Part shown: positions 52,320 through 64,000 of the stretch, one piece after another
Position numbering within the stretch: position 1 is the stretch's first letter
How the letters are laid out: every line of letters begins with the position of its first letter
Assembly: GCA_949128115.1 (NCBI GenBank)
Contig: OX421962.1
Location: forward strand, 10,200,262-10,264,261
DNA length: 64,000 nt
Source of the DNA: Anaspis maculata
Lineage: Eukaryota; Arthropoda; Insecta; Coleoptera; Scraptiidae
Reading direction: 5' to 3'
Program-made: the position numbers and the translations under genes
The notes under the pieces: generated by a model
Told to the model about the DNA's origin: nothing
Database searches by the model: none
What the model saw: only the letters and a program-made list of their open reading frames with translations

Positions 52320-54600
52320 TCTTTTTTCAAATCATCTTATTTTAAAAATCGTAACTTCGTCTTCACTTTGGGCTCCATCATTAGTCCGGTTTCGATAACC
52401 CAGGTCTGTTTTACATTTTCAGCAGGGGAATTCCCGGAAAATTGAAAAAAAAATGGTTGGAAAATGTTCAAGAGCCAGTTATCTCTTGTTAAAAAAAATG
52501 GTGAAAATCTGTCCACGGGATAAGAAGTTGGAGAATTTGCACTTTTTCTAGAGATGAAAACTCGGGAACCGTGGGTCTGATTTCGAAAATTTTTCCTTCA
52601 TTAATAATATTTATAATTTTTATTTTCGTCCGTGATTTTACAGAAGTGTAAATAAAATATAAAGATTGATATTTCACTCATAAATAAAATATAGGACATG
52701 TCCAAACACTAAATCTAAAGATAAGGGAGAAAGTGGGTAGGTGAGTAATAAATTAACAAATAAGGAACAATAAAATCATAGCTCGAGAAATTCCCCAACA
52801 GAGTAAAAAGCCTTGTCAACTAACATTAATTCAGTTTTGTCTCCAACTTTCATTTCCAGCATGTCTGCGTCTAAAATGAATATTTCGTGGGGCTCACCGC
52901 ATGTCAAAGTTTGCATTGCAGGTTTTTCAAATTCACGGAATGTGCTACTTTCATTTAGAGAAAATTACCGTCGGAAAACCGGAACCGTGCCGATTTCGAA
53001 AATGAGTCTACACGACGCCCGATCCAATCTACTTACTTTCGATATCAGTTGGAATTTTTGGAAAAAAGTCGGTCGAAAAAATGGATTTTTGAGTGGAGTC
53101 CTGCATTAAAAGCGAGTCGTCCTGGCCAAAATAGGGGCGATAGGCCCTCTCGGGTGGTAACGGCTGGGACAAATTTTTGAAAATTCATAACGCTCGATTG
53201 GAAATGGTGGAAAATTGCAACTTCAGGTTCAATTTGACTCTTCTGTTGTGTTGCTTCCTGTCAAATTTGGTTCCAATCCATCGGATAGATTTTGAATAAT
53301 TAAATGGTAAAGCTCTTAACTTTGACATTTTTTATTATTTGACAGATGACTAGGGCAATACTTTCAACTGTTCTGAATACAGTTTTTTATGGGCTTTTAA
53401 ATGGCATATCGCAAGTCAAGTTCCGTGAGATATAGCCTCTGTCATTTTTTGATAATGGCACCCCGTTTGACAGATGACAACCAGAAACTTATTAGACAGA
53501 AATATCAATTTTGACGTCTGTCAAATGGAAATGTCACTGTCGAAAAATAACAGAATTCATATCTCACGGAACTTGAAACCCCTTGAAAAACTAGGTTTGT
53601 TCGCGTCGCATGAACTTTTTGCACTTTCCGCACCCTAGCCAATAGTGTGGGGTCCCTGGCAGCAGCTGACCAATCACAGCAGTTTGAGTGCAGAAAGTGC
53701 AGAAAGTTCATGCGACGCAAACAAACCTACTGTATGCAAAATTAATGGGAGTGTTTCTCCATCTGTCATTTGTCAAATATTAGAAAATGTCAAAGCTCAA
53801 AACTTTGCCTTCCAATTATTCAAAATCACTCCAGTAGATTGGGACCAAATTCGACAGGAAGCAGCACAACTAGGGAACACAATTGAATGTACAGTTGGAG
53901 CTCTTCACCGTTTCCCAGTCTGGCGCTACGAATTTTTAATTTTTTTTTCTGGCCTTTACTACCCGAGACGGCCTCTCGCCCGTGTTTTGACCAGGACGAC
54001 TCGCTTTTGATGCAGAACTCCACTCAAAAATTAATTCCTGCTCGGGGATCGGCTTTTTTCGAAAAATTCCAACTGATGCCAAAAGCAGATTGGATTGGTC
54101 GCCGTGTAGACCCATTTTCAAAATCGAAACGGTTCTGGTTTTTCGACGGTAATTTTTTCAAAATAAAATTTGCTCATTCCGCGAATTTGAAAAAACTGCA
54201 GTGCAAACTTCGGCATACGGTGAGCCCCGCGGAATACTCATTTTAGGTGCAGACATGCTGATGGGAAAGAAAGTTGGAGAAGAGATTGAGTTAATTTTTG
54301 GAGGGTGAATTTTCGAAATCGGGCCCACGGTTTTCGAGTTTTCCTCTCTGGAAAAACTGCAATTTCCCAACTTTTTATCCCGTCAACAGATTTTCACCTT
54401 TCTTTTAAACAAGAGGGACCTGCTTCTTGAACATTTTCCAGCAATTTTTTTTTCAATTTCCCGGGAATTTTCCGGTTGAAAATGTACAACCGGCCTGGGT
54501 TTTTGAGACCGGACTGAAATGATGGAGCTTAAAGTGAAACCTTAATTGACGATTTTTACAATAAGATGATTAGGATTAAGATTTGAGGTTTAGCCTGAAA
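52320..54600. mobile_element. Large 2.3-kb foldback with nested hairpins
   Basis: Outer arms 52320-53110 and 54000-54600 are imperfect inverted copies, for example TGGTGAAAATCTGTCCACGG versus the complement near 54385. Inner arms 53220-53350 and 53755-53885 and an innermost hairpin 53594-53730 (TTCGCGTCGCATGAACTTT) follow. No protein recognised. Confidence 0.78.
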
Positions 54601-55689
54601 GTTCAAATTTCCTTGTCGTACATCGAAGCGTTTGTTAAAAACCTTATGCAAAATGCAGTACGGACACAGTGTGTAAAAATAAAGTTCGATTTATCGCGCA
54701 AATCGGCTGCAATCAGTAGCGGTTAACCACTTGGCGGCCCGCGAGCTAATTACTGCTAGTTATTTTGCCTCGAACTCGACGTCAACTCGCCAAACTTATT
54801 GCCATAATTTTCATGTCAATGTCCTAAATGGATCGTTAATTACGTTGCAAACTGGAAAATTAGACCCCGGACCGCGCGCGCGATCAACCTATCACTTACA
54901 AACCCCCTCCCCCAGCCCCTTTCGCACAATAAATTCTCGAGAGTCCCGACAGAGCACCGCCAAACATCCGCCGAAGCGGAAAAGTCCCGGCAAATGAGTT
55001 TTTCGCGTGCCTGAACGCCCGTTATCATGTGTAGTAGTGGCGATTAAATTTATTTGTTCGACCTTCGCCTCGCCACTGAAGACGCGAAATTTCAGGGCTG
55101 AGAAAACCCATTTCCACGGAAAATATTTCATTAAACAAGCGCGCCGCCGTCGGGCCCCAGGCCAACAGCGAGTCTCTGAAATTTAAACGAGTCTAGAATT
55201 GCTGGGTCTGTGCATGGGGTATGGATTTTCCCTGCATCGAGGATATATAATGGACATGGAAGGATAATTTCCGTTACAAGGGCGGGTGTGCTGCGCGGGT
55301 TTTTCGGGGTCAAGGTGGTGGGTGGCGGCGGGGTGGGTGCTGGGTTCTGGGTATAGCTCGCGCTGCAAGCTGGAAATAGCAAGATATCGAATATGGATTT
55401 GGAAAAAAAAATTGAGAGGTTTTGTCTGTGTGGCAGGGAATCTAATCCAATTTATACGCGCCACCCACCCGCGTGCGGTCCCAATCGAATTTTCAAAGAG
55501 AAATATAAACCAGTGGTGAATCTTCGGTATATATGGAAAAGCTTCCTTGTACCGACGCCGTTATAATGATATCGAAATGAACAAAAGTCATTCCAAACGG
55601 GAGGCCAAAGTGCAATTTCAAAAATTGTTACAGGATGCCCTTTTTTTTTTCAGAACAGTGTTCAACTTATTGTATTTAGGGCACGTCCT
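54601..55689. other. GC-richer unassigned interval
   Basis: 54720-55510 has a more balanced composition than neighbours and reads open in several frames, but no family is recognisable and no clear splice structure emerges. Confidence 0.3.
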
Positions 55690-56777
55690 ATACCGGGTGA
55701 TCATTTGAAAACTATCCACCTGCAATATCTCCCGATTCCTAGTGCAAATGTCTTGGAGCAAAAACAGGTCAATTTTTATATCGAGGGGGACATCTAAAAC
55801 ATACATTGGAGAATTTATATCTCAAGCCCCCTCGCCCCCACTCACCCCAACTTTGAAATTTCAAATGACACCACCTACCTTCCGATACGTCAAATCAAAG
55901 AGAATAAAATTCTCTTTCTAAAAAAAATATTTTAAAATTTTTCAACCTCACCCCCTGTTCTTCCTTAAATTCTCTGAGTGTCCAAGTTATGATTCTTGAC
56001 CGCCATTTCCCTTCAATACAGTAAACGTCATCCTGCACAGCATCGAAAGAGAAAATTTTCCATTAAAAAAGTGCCACCCAAATTTACCCCTTTGCTCCCC
56101 CCACTTGACCTCAAAAATTTAAAATGTCAATACCCACTTTGTAATACATCAAATTGAAGGAAATTGAGATCTCTTCCTGAAAAAGATTTTTTCACAATTT
56201 TTAAAGCCCCCCATCTCCCCCCTAGAATACTCCAAATGGCCAATTTATTGGGGGAGGGGTAGAAAATTTCGAAAAAGTTATTTTCGGAAAGAGAATTTAA
56301 TTCCCTTTAATTTGATGTATCACAAAGTGGGTGGTGTTTTATTAAATTTGGGAGTTGAGGGGGGGGGAGAGCAAAGAGGGGAATTTGGGTAGCACTTTTT
56401 CCACCAAAAATTTTCTTCTTCGATGCTATTTAGGATGACGCCGACTTAATTGAGAAAAAAATGAGGGGTCCAGAATATAAAATGGGACAGTCAAAGAATT
56501 TTCAGGGAAAAGGGGGTGGGGTTAAAAAAATTTCAAATATTTTTTTCAGAAAGAAAATTTAATTTCCTTCAATTTGATGTATCGCAAGGTAGGTAGTGTC
56601 ATTTGAAATTTCAAAGTGGGGGTAAGTGGGGGCAAGGGGGGTGAATATAGAACTTTGCCAATATATGTTTTGGTTGTCCCCCTCAATATAAAAATCGACC
56701 TGTTTTTGCTCGAAAAAATATTCACTAGGAATCGGGAGTTATTGCAGGTGGATAGTTTTTAAATGATCACCCGGTAT
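55690..56777. mobile_element. Foldback element FB-A, copy 3
   Basis: 1088 bases, TA-CCGGGTGATCATTTGAAA ends, best preserved arms. It supplies the uninterrupted version of the site hit by the MITE at 9968. Confidence 0.93.
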
Positions 56778-56958
56778 ACCTTCACATATTTAGATTTGCC
56801 CTTATTCAGGCTTGATAAAGCCGTTTAGTTTTTGCAATTCGCTTCAGCCGTTCAGAAGTTATTAATTTTTTCGAGGCATCACCTTGCCCCTCACCTCTGG
56901 AACTAGATCTGCTATAGTATGTTCACTTGTACCGTGATTCTAGTCGGCTGTGAGATAT

Positions 56959-59090
56959 TTTTTAGCGCATTTTCCATCTTGATGAAAATCGCTATTGCAA
57001 CCGCTTTGTCCGTCCGTCCGTCCGTCCGTCCGTCCGTCCGTCCGTCCGTCCGTCCGTCCGTTCCTCGAACTCCTCCCAAACTAGACGACCTAGCTTTCTA
57101 ATTTTTTCGCTGTTACATAGCTGCCACTCCCAAAGGAGGGCTAGGCTATATTGGATGTCTATATTGCACCGCCAACATAGAGAAAACCGCCCCCGATAAA
57201 CTTGAAATAACATAATATTGCACTTTCTACCAGACCTGATGCTCTAGTGTTCTCATTTTTTGAATAATACATAGTTGCCACTTAAAATAAATAAAATAAA
57301 TAAATATGCTTTATTGCTCCTTCGGCCTTTTCGGCCATGAACAAGTATAGTTGCCACTTATAGACGTGAGCCAAGAAACATTCCGTCTTCAATATGCGCC
57401 GCCGACATGAAAAAACTGCTAATAACCGCCCCCAATCACTTTAAAATAAAAAAACATAAACCCGAAGACATAGCGATCTGATTCTTTCGGTATATGAATA
57501 GCTGACTAAAAATGGGAAAGGATAGGCTACTTTTGGTTAGTCGCCGCCCCCAGATTCCGCCCCCAAACGATAAAGAGTGCAACTTTCACATATGTTACTG
57601 ATTGAGATGTTCCCTTCAACATTTAGGAGCTGCCAACTCAAATTGTGCAACATTTGCTCAGCCGAACGCTGCCGCCCCCACACGCCGCCCCCAAAGTAAG
57701 AGATAAATGAAAAACATGAACCCGAAGACATAGCGATCTAAGTTTTTTGCTATGTGAATAGCTGACTAAAAATGGAAAAGGATAGGCTACTTTTGATATG
57801 GCGCCGCCTCCAGCTTCCGCCCCCAAAAGAAAAAATGTGCAACTTTCAACAATTTTCACTGATTTAGCTGATAATGTTACCTCGAACATTTAGAAACTCT
57901 TGACTCAAACTGTGCAAGAATTTCTTTGTCAAACTCTGCCGCTCCCACACGCCGCCCCCAAAGTGAGAGATGAATGTAAAACATGAACCTGAAGACATAG
58001 CGATCTAATTCTTTCACTTTATTGATAGCTGACTGAAATTGGAAAAATATAGGCCACTTTTAATTAGCCGCCGCCTCCAGCTGCCGCCTTTAAACAAAAA
58101 AATGCAACTTTCACAATTTTCACTGATTGTCATATTTCCCTTACATTAAGTAACTTCCAACTCAAACTGTGCAACAGTTACTTTGCCGAATGCTGCCGCC
58201 CCCATACGCTGCCATCAAAGTGAGAGATGAATGAAAAACAAGAACCCGAAGACATAACGATCTAATTCTTTCGCTATATGGATAGCTTACTAAAAATGGG
58301 AAAGAATAGGCTACTTTTGATATGACGCCGCCTCCAACTTCCACCCCCAAAAGAAAAAAAGTGCAACTTTCAATAATTTCCTCTGATTTACATTTTGATG
58401 TTACCTCAACCATTCAGAAACTCCCAACTTAAACTGTGGAAGAATTTCTTTGCCAAACCCTGCCGCTCCCACATGCCGCCCCCAAAGTAAGAGATAAATG
58501 TAAAACATAACCCTGAAGATATAGCGATCTAATTATTCCGCTATATAGATAGCTGACTTGAAATGGGAAGAGATAGACCACTTTTGATTAGTCGCCGCCT
58601 CCAGCTCCCGCCCCCAAACAAAAAAAATGCAACTTTCACAATTCTCACTGATTGTCATATTTCCTTAAACATTTAGAAACTCCTAACTCAAACTGTGCAA
58701 CAGTTACTTTGCCGAATGCTGCCACCCCCACACGCTGCCCTCAAAGTAAGAGATAAATGGAAAACATAAACCCGAAGACATAGCGATCTAATTCTTTCGC
58801 TATATGGATAGCCGACTAAAAATGGGAAAGAATAGACTACTGTTGATTAGTCGCCGCTCCCAGCTCCCACCCTCAAACAAAAAAATATTGATGAATGAAA
58901 GAATTTTCATTCAAATCTATTTCATTGGCAAGTACCCCATTCTGATAACAAAATACCACAATGAGTTTCGAATGAAGAAAGTGGGCAAGGAATGGTGTTT
59001 CTCCTTCAACCAAATTTCTTTACGTTCACAATATGCCTTTTTGAGAAAATGCGCTACTGAGACTCACGCACGTGAAGGCATACTCACTTG
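56959..59090 (+). mobile_element. Tandem-repeat-bearing element T, copy 2
   Basis: Colinear with 44221-46273, (TCCG)n run 57009-57062 longer here, same six-unit tandem block and same tail. It carries an extra retro-insertion at 57285-57347 and interrupts repeat family R. Confidence 0.85.
57285..57347 (-). mobile_element. 63-base retrotransposed 3' tail with 13-base duplication
   Basis: Flanked by perfect TAGTTGCCACTTA copies at 57272-57284 and 57348-57360. On the minus strand it reads GGCCGAAAAGGCCGAAGGAG, then AATAAA and a TTTA-rich tail, as at the 3' end of a LINE or SINE. Copy 1 of element T lacks it. Confidence 0.92.
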
Positions 59091-59861
59091 TTTTTGATTC
59101 CAAATGTGGAACATAGAAAATCTCCAAAACTTTGCGGTTGCGGCTGCTCTGGCTTCATTTGGCACAATAATTCACGAAGATACGAAGTCGTTCGGACCAC
59201 TTTTGGTACACATTTTTCACGCATTTCCTCTGCAGATGGACGGAACATTTTTGCGGGACGTGATGTCTGGCGCTTTTTTCCATTTTATTGGAAAATGTAG
59301 TAATTTTTCGACCTGTTTTTAATTTGGCGCCAATAAACAAATAAATCAAAGCAGCTTTGACATTTGACAGGTGTCAAAAATATTTCTAAGCTCTCGAAGC
59401 CGGTTCAACTTTACGATGATTCAAACTAAAAAAATACTAGCCCTTCGTCCAAAGAAGGGGTCCCATGGAATCATCAATCCTTTCACCTCTTCCAGTTGAA
59501 AAGACACGCCGAACCATGAAGAACTATTGGCAAGACAAGGAACATCCCAGCAGGCCTGCTGTTGCAGCATGATTTACGTGTAAAAAGTTTAAAAACCAAA
59601 TTTCAAAAAACCCAGCCGCTCAAAGTTGTGTATTGGACCGAAATTCATGCGAGTACCTGGGGATTACTCTATGCCAATACAGTATAAAGAAAAGTACATA
59701 TGGGGCGGAGTCTAGTCTAAGGCTAAACCACCAATCATTTCGCAACCGCTGAACAGAAAGAATCAGAGAAGGTGGCTAAATGCAAATAACAATCAGAAGA
59801 CTAGCGCTGTAGCAAAACAGGTTTTAACCCGGAATAAATGAGGGACAATCTAGAAATTAGA

Positions 59862-61745
59862 GGATCCCTTCAGAATTTGATGGGGAACAACATACTAACA
59901 GTCTCCATCTGTACCAGGCTTGGCATTTTTTCTATGGGAGGTCGAAGGTACAAGTTACCATTTTTTAAATCGTTGCTTTTTCACTTTTTTCATTGGACCT
60001 TATATTTTCAAAGTCGAGGAACCCAATGCAATAAGTTCCCGGAAAGCGTAATGCACCAGTGGCGTACCAGACGACTGCGAAGGGGCCGAGGTGCAATTTT
60101 TCACCAAGTCGTGTGGTAAACCGTGACTGACACCTTTTCTGACATGTTTGGTGTCATTCCCAACTAAATCGCACTCTCTGATTTCAAAAATTAGTATAAA
60201 ATTTTGATAAAGACATGCTTAAACCGGTTTTATCAGAAAAAACATGATTTTTTACACTCTTTGATGTTTTGTAGCTCTAGTTCTATCAGTGTCTAATGTA
60301 TTCTTAACTATGATTTTGATTGAGACAGTTAGTTTGGGCTTTTCTTGAGATGTATCATGTCCAAGCTTGACTTGATAAAACGTGCTATTTCACAGGAAAA
60401 ATCAGGCTATGATCAGAATGTAGCTTTTATTTGGTTCTTTATTCATTCCAAGGCATGAGAATAGTTCTCTTTATCAAATAAAGCGGAAAAAAAAACTAAA
60501 ATCGGAGCCGTATTTTAGTCATGAGATCATATTTCCTCCGACAATGCGAGCTCTTGAAATTGAATTTCTACATATTGCACGTTTTGGAACAAAATTACCG
60601 TGTGACTTTGTAACAGCGATAGAAACGTCTAGTTATGAAATTTATCGAATAAATAGTTCAATTGAACCATCTTTGTCAAAATTGTAATAATAAGAGCTTT
60701 CCTTTTACATCCTGATCCAAGTATTCTGGCCTAAGTTAGTGGTATCTCACTTTCGCGCATGTGATTTCTCGCTTTTTCTCTCTCCAACTTCGATCAGATC
60801 GGTAAGTTTTGTGGTGAAAGGAAAGCACCTCATGAGTGTTTTGAACCACGATGGAAATGGAGCTACAAAACGACAAATTTATAGACTGGAACTTCGCGGT
60901 TTTTTGGCGAAATTTATTCCGCATTGTTGAAAGAAAAATTATGTCATGACTAAAATACGGTTTCCTTAATTTTGTTTGATAGAAAAACGTACCTCGGCCC
61001 CTTTGTAGCTGTCTGGTACGCTACTGGCGCATTACACTTCCTGAGAACTATTGCATTGGGTTCCTCGACCTTGAAAATCTGAAGTCCAATGAAAAATTCA
61101 CCAAAAAAAGCCACCAACTTTGAAAATGGTAACTTCTTGAACCCTCCCACAGAAAAAAATTCAAGCCTCGACAGATGGGGACTTTGAGTATTGTTACGTA
61201 TTTCGCGTACGGGTTCGAATATAATTGTGATGATCGATTTAAAACACACACTGTTTATTTCTGCGTACTACAATAAATACACGTCAACAATTATCTACTT
61301 GGAAATGCGCAGGTACTTCGCTTCTATCCGCTCGTTACCGCTTCGCATTCCAATACATAACTGACTGTCGCATTTGAGGACGGTGCTTTTATATGCCTCC
61401 GATTAGCCTTCCCGAGCTTTCTATCATCTTCCAGCAATTTCTATAGTGGCCCAGCATATGCCGTTTCTGGACCACACCTGAATAATCTTAACATTACCCG
61501 TATAATTCTGCCGTGCTCTAGAACCGGCGCCCCCGCCAAAATGGACAGATGTGTCTTGATCGAGCGTTGGAGTCTCCATGTATTTCAATGCCATCGAGTT
61601 AACTCTAGAAATGTCCAGAGGTCTGCGCATTTGTACACTGCGGCTGTGGAAGAGTCCAGAAAGATCGCGTGTTTACCAGTATGCACGGGATCGCCGCTCG
61701 TAACAGTATGTTGTTCCCCATCAAATTCTGAAGGGATCATCTTTT
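59862..61745. mobile_element. Foldback element with an LTR in its right arm
   Basis: Left arm 59862-60110 and right arm 60985-61190 plus 61710-61745 are inverted copies, for example AATTTGATGGGGAACAACAT against its complement right of the LTR. Inner inverted pair near 60512 and 60950 (CCGTATTTTAGTCATGA). Size without the LTR about 1.37 kb. Confidence 0.82.
61192..61705 (+). mobile_element. Solo LTR (Gypsy-like), intact, duplication GTAT
   Basis: 514 bases from TGTTACGTATTTCGCG to CGCTCGTAACA with GTAT at 61188-61191 and 61706-61709. Includes TTTATATGCC, a possible core promoter region. Homologous to 28891-30444. No internal region, so it is a solo LTR. Strand is arbitrary. Confidence 0.93.
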
Positions 61746-63150
61746 CAGATTTTCCTCAATTTATTCCGGGTTCCATCAAAATTTTGCTTTTTTATCTTGG
61801 GCTACTGGTACTGCAGTTAATTGATGAAACGTGATTTCTTTTAAATTTTGGTGAAAATCTAGGAACTTCCAATGCTTACTACTAAATTTCGTATTTGTAG
61901 GACTCCCACAAAAAAATCAGTACATCTGCAACTATACCGCCAACATTCAGTTGTCTTTCACTGTTGTAAACTTGACCATTTTCTCTCTGATTTAGATTTG
62001 ATTGGCGCAGTTTCGGCAGTAAAGCCGAATTTTCCTTTGTAATGAAAGATACGGCGTTGGAGCGATTTCTGTCATTTACCGAATTCAAGTCGTGGTCCAG
62101 TGTAGCCATCCTGAGAGAAGTGGCTGCCCGCTCGCACCTCGATGTGTGAATTTCAGGCACGTTTCGATGTCATCGGTATCGATCGTGTGTCAGGCTTTGT
62201 GAATCGTGTTGTCGATTCCTGCTTCCTTACCAATTATAGCATGTTGTGATAGTGATGGGAATCTGAGGGCTGTATTCGCCGCGTCAAAAGTGACCAAATT
62301 GGAGTGTGAAGTGTTTGAAGAATCAAGTTGAAGAGAAGTCGTACAGGCAAGTGCGAGCGCGCCATCTGTTAATTAATAGCATTAGTTCATTGGTTAAAAG
62401 TTCCGTTCTGTGAAACTAGTGTATGTACATGTTGCTTTTGCTTCCCGTCGCCAGGCTGTAGCATCTGAGATCATGGGTATGTGGCGGCCATTCAATGGCA
62501 GGAGCTGTTTTTATGTTGAGTAACGGCATCCTTAAGTAGCAAAAAATATTTTTTCACTTAATTTTGTGCTCGTTTAGCCCTATACATAGTTTCTTCGCTA
62601 CTCGAGATTTTTCAGAACTGATCAAATTTTTGAAATCTCTGTCTCGATCCACATTAATTTCGACTTAATGGGGAACTATAGTGGTAAACGCCCGAAGTAA
62701 TGGCGCTCGTGTTCCATGCACCCCAGCTGTCATTAGTGTCATTTTAAGCGTACATAACCTCAACTATGGAAGTGTTATTTCATTTTCATTTGTCAGCACT
62801 CAGCATATAACCAGCGGTTTGCGTCACTTCGTTAATTAAAAAGCAGAGAAAAGTCGAAAAATCGACAAACGAAAAATAGCGGTGAAAAAAAAGGTAGTGC
62901 CGTGTTAAGTACCAGGCTGCACCTTTGCACCAGCTCTTTTTTTCCTCTCAGTGGGGCTCCTTTCCGCCTCGACTCTTCTTTGAGCATTAGCACTTTTCCT
63001 CTTTCCGTACATTTCTTTGAGGGAGGTTATGTACAATAACTGTCAAGAGTGTCAATATGGGTGCATGGAACACGTCGCCCTCTACAATCCGTTTTGCCTA
63101 TAGTTCCCTATTAGCGCACTTCTCCAAACGGGAAGGCGCTTTTGTCCTCG
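61746..63150. other. Unassigned interval
   Basis: No gene recognised. Mixed composition; could hold exons of a gene beyond the window, but none can be supported. Confidence 0.3.
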
Positions 63151-63154
63151 CTTT

Positions 63155-63197
63155 GTCCGTCCGTCCATCCGTCCGTCCGTCCGTCCGTCCGTCCGTC
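63155..63197 (+). repeat. (GTCC)n microsatellite
   Basis: About ten tetramers, preceded by GCTTTTGTCCTCGCTTTGTC, reminiscent of the start of element T. Confidence 0.95.
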
Positions 63198-63219
63198 ACA
63201 GCATCTAGTCCTAGACGAA

Positions 63220-64000
63220 AAGGTTTTTGCGAAAAAATTTTACTCCATTGGGTAGCTCATGACCTTGTATCCCGAACCAAGAAAAATCTCGACGAAATAA
63301 TAATAAACAATGACAATAATAACAATTTAGTGTGACGCCGCATCGCCGTTGAATGCTGCATTTCGGAAGCCGGCCTGATCTCGAAAGTTATCACATGCGA
63401 GGAAGTACCCGATCTTATCATTTTACCATAATACATATGAGGAGTTATATTTAGAGGATGATTTGAACTTCATTTTAATGAAAATTTCACATCGGTGCGA
63501 GGTGCAGGCCAATAGTTATTAATTTTTGAAAATGACTCCGAAACTACGGCTCGGCCGCAAATGATTTATTCGTTGCTTGCTGGTGCTTGATATCCTTTCC
63601 TCCGAACAAAACGAAATTCAATACAGAAAATATTTCAACTCGAATGGGTAGCTCATGGCCTTGGTATGCGAATCAAGAAAAATTTTGCCGAAATAAGCAT
63701 GAACAATTACAAAAATAACATTTTGGTGTAGGGCGGCTTCGCCGATCAAGTGCTGGCATTCGCGGTAAGATGTAGAAAGTTGCGATATGCAGGCAACTAC
63801 AATTTCTTAATGAAATACATCACTGCATGTACGGCATTATACTTAGAGAACAATTTGAACTTTCTTTTGACAAAAACTCCACTTCGATCCGACCGTCGGG
63901 TCAATTGTTATCAATTTTTGAAAACGACCGCAAAGCCACGGCTCGGCGCATATTACACGGCCCTACAAATTTAAAATCAGACGTGCCGAAATAGTAATTG
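63220..64000 (+). repeat. Tandem repeat of about 390 bases, two units, running off the window
   Basis: Blocks GGGTAGCTCATG(A/G)CCTTG and AGTTATTAATTTTTGAAAA with ACTACGGCTCGGC recur about 390 bases apart (63250 and 63640; 63510 and 63900). Units are 70-80 percent alike by eye. Confidence 0.75.

Larger units (their letters stand above)
56911..59660 (+). repeat. Repeat family R, copy interrupted by element T
   Basis: 56911-56956 and 59091-59660 match 12872-13465 in order; the intervening DNA is element T copy 2. Confidence 0.8.

Overview
The window is a piece of an animal nuclear genome, most probably an insect: there is a split gene with GT-AG introns, spliceosomal snRNA genes, insect-type DNA transposons and microsatellites, and no prokaryotic gene organisation. 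I cannot name the order with confidence. One conventional protein-coding gene spans more than half of the window. Almost everything else is repetitive DNA, much of it nested several insertions deep.

The gene is a myotubularin-family phosphoinositide 3-phosphatase, closest in my reading to MTM1/MTMR2, on the minus strand. I could join ten coding exons, 35930 down to 6294, with every splice phase compatible. They give 1935 bases and 644 residues, the usual size for the family, with a GRAM domain, an intact phosphatase active site (HCSDGWDRT, Cys429 to Arg435) and a short C-terminal helix. The gene body is long because its introns hold mobile elements, a satellite array (intron 4, about 28650-34960) and three snRNA genes.

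Intron 5 (14495-28349) carries a U1 snRNA gene (17655-17818) and two U2 snRNA genes with identical 188-base sequences (22607-22794 and 26643-26830). All three are on the minus strand, like the host gene. Each has a GCGCCAC string 70-77 bases upstream of its 5' end.

Layout: 1-2300, fragment of an R1-clade-like non-LTR retrotransposon and GC-rich unassigned DNA. 2285-4930, two GAGTTCC minisatellites with inverted flanks. 5900-7141, 3' end of the myotubularin gene. 8028-11493, a 3.5-kb element with a TAA duplication carrying nested elements. 11999-15245, foldback elements around exons 6 and 7. 15690-26594, the snRNA genes, three copies of an unidentified repeat family and several DNA transposons (hAT, PIF/Harbinger-like, Tc1/mariner-like, a THAP fragment). 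28350-28565, exon 5. 28650-34960, tandem satellite with a nested solo LTR and foldback. 35052-35930, exons 4 to 1. 36000-64000, upstream of the gene: foldbacks, hAT MITEs with clear 8-base duplications, two copies of a 2-kb element built of tandem repeats, a second solo LTR, and a 390-base tandem repeat at the right edge. I recognised no second conventional gene there.

The most informative features are several insertions whose empty sites survive in paralogous repeat copies inside the same window. They fix element boundaries and relative insertion order without any outside data.
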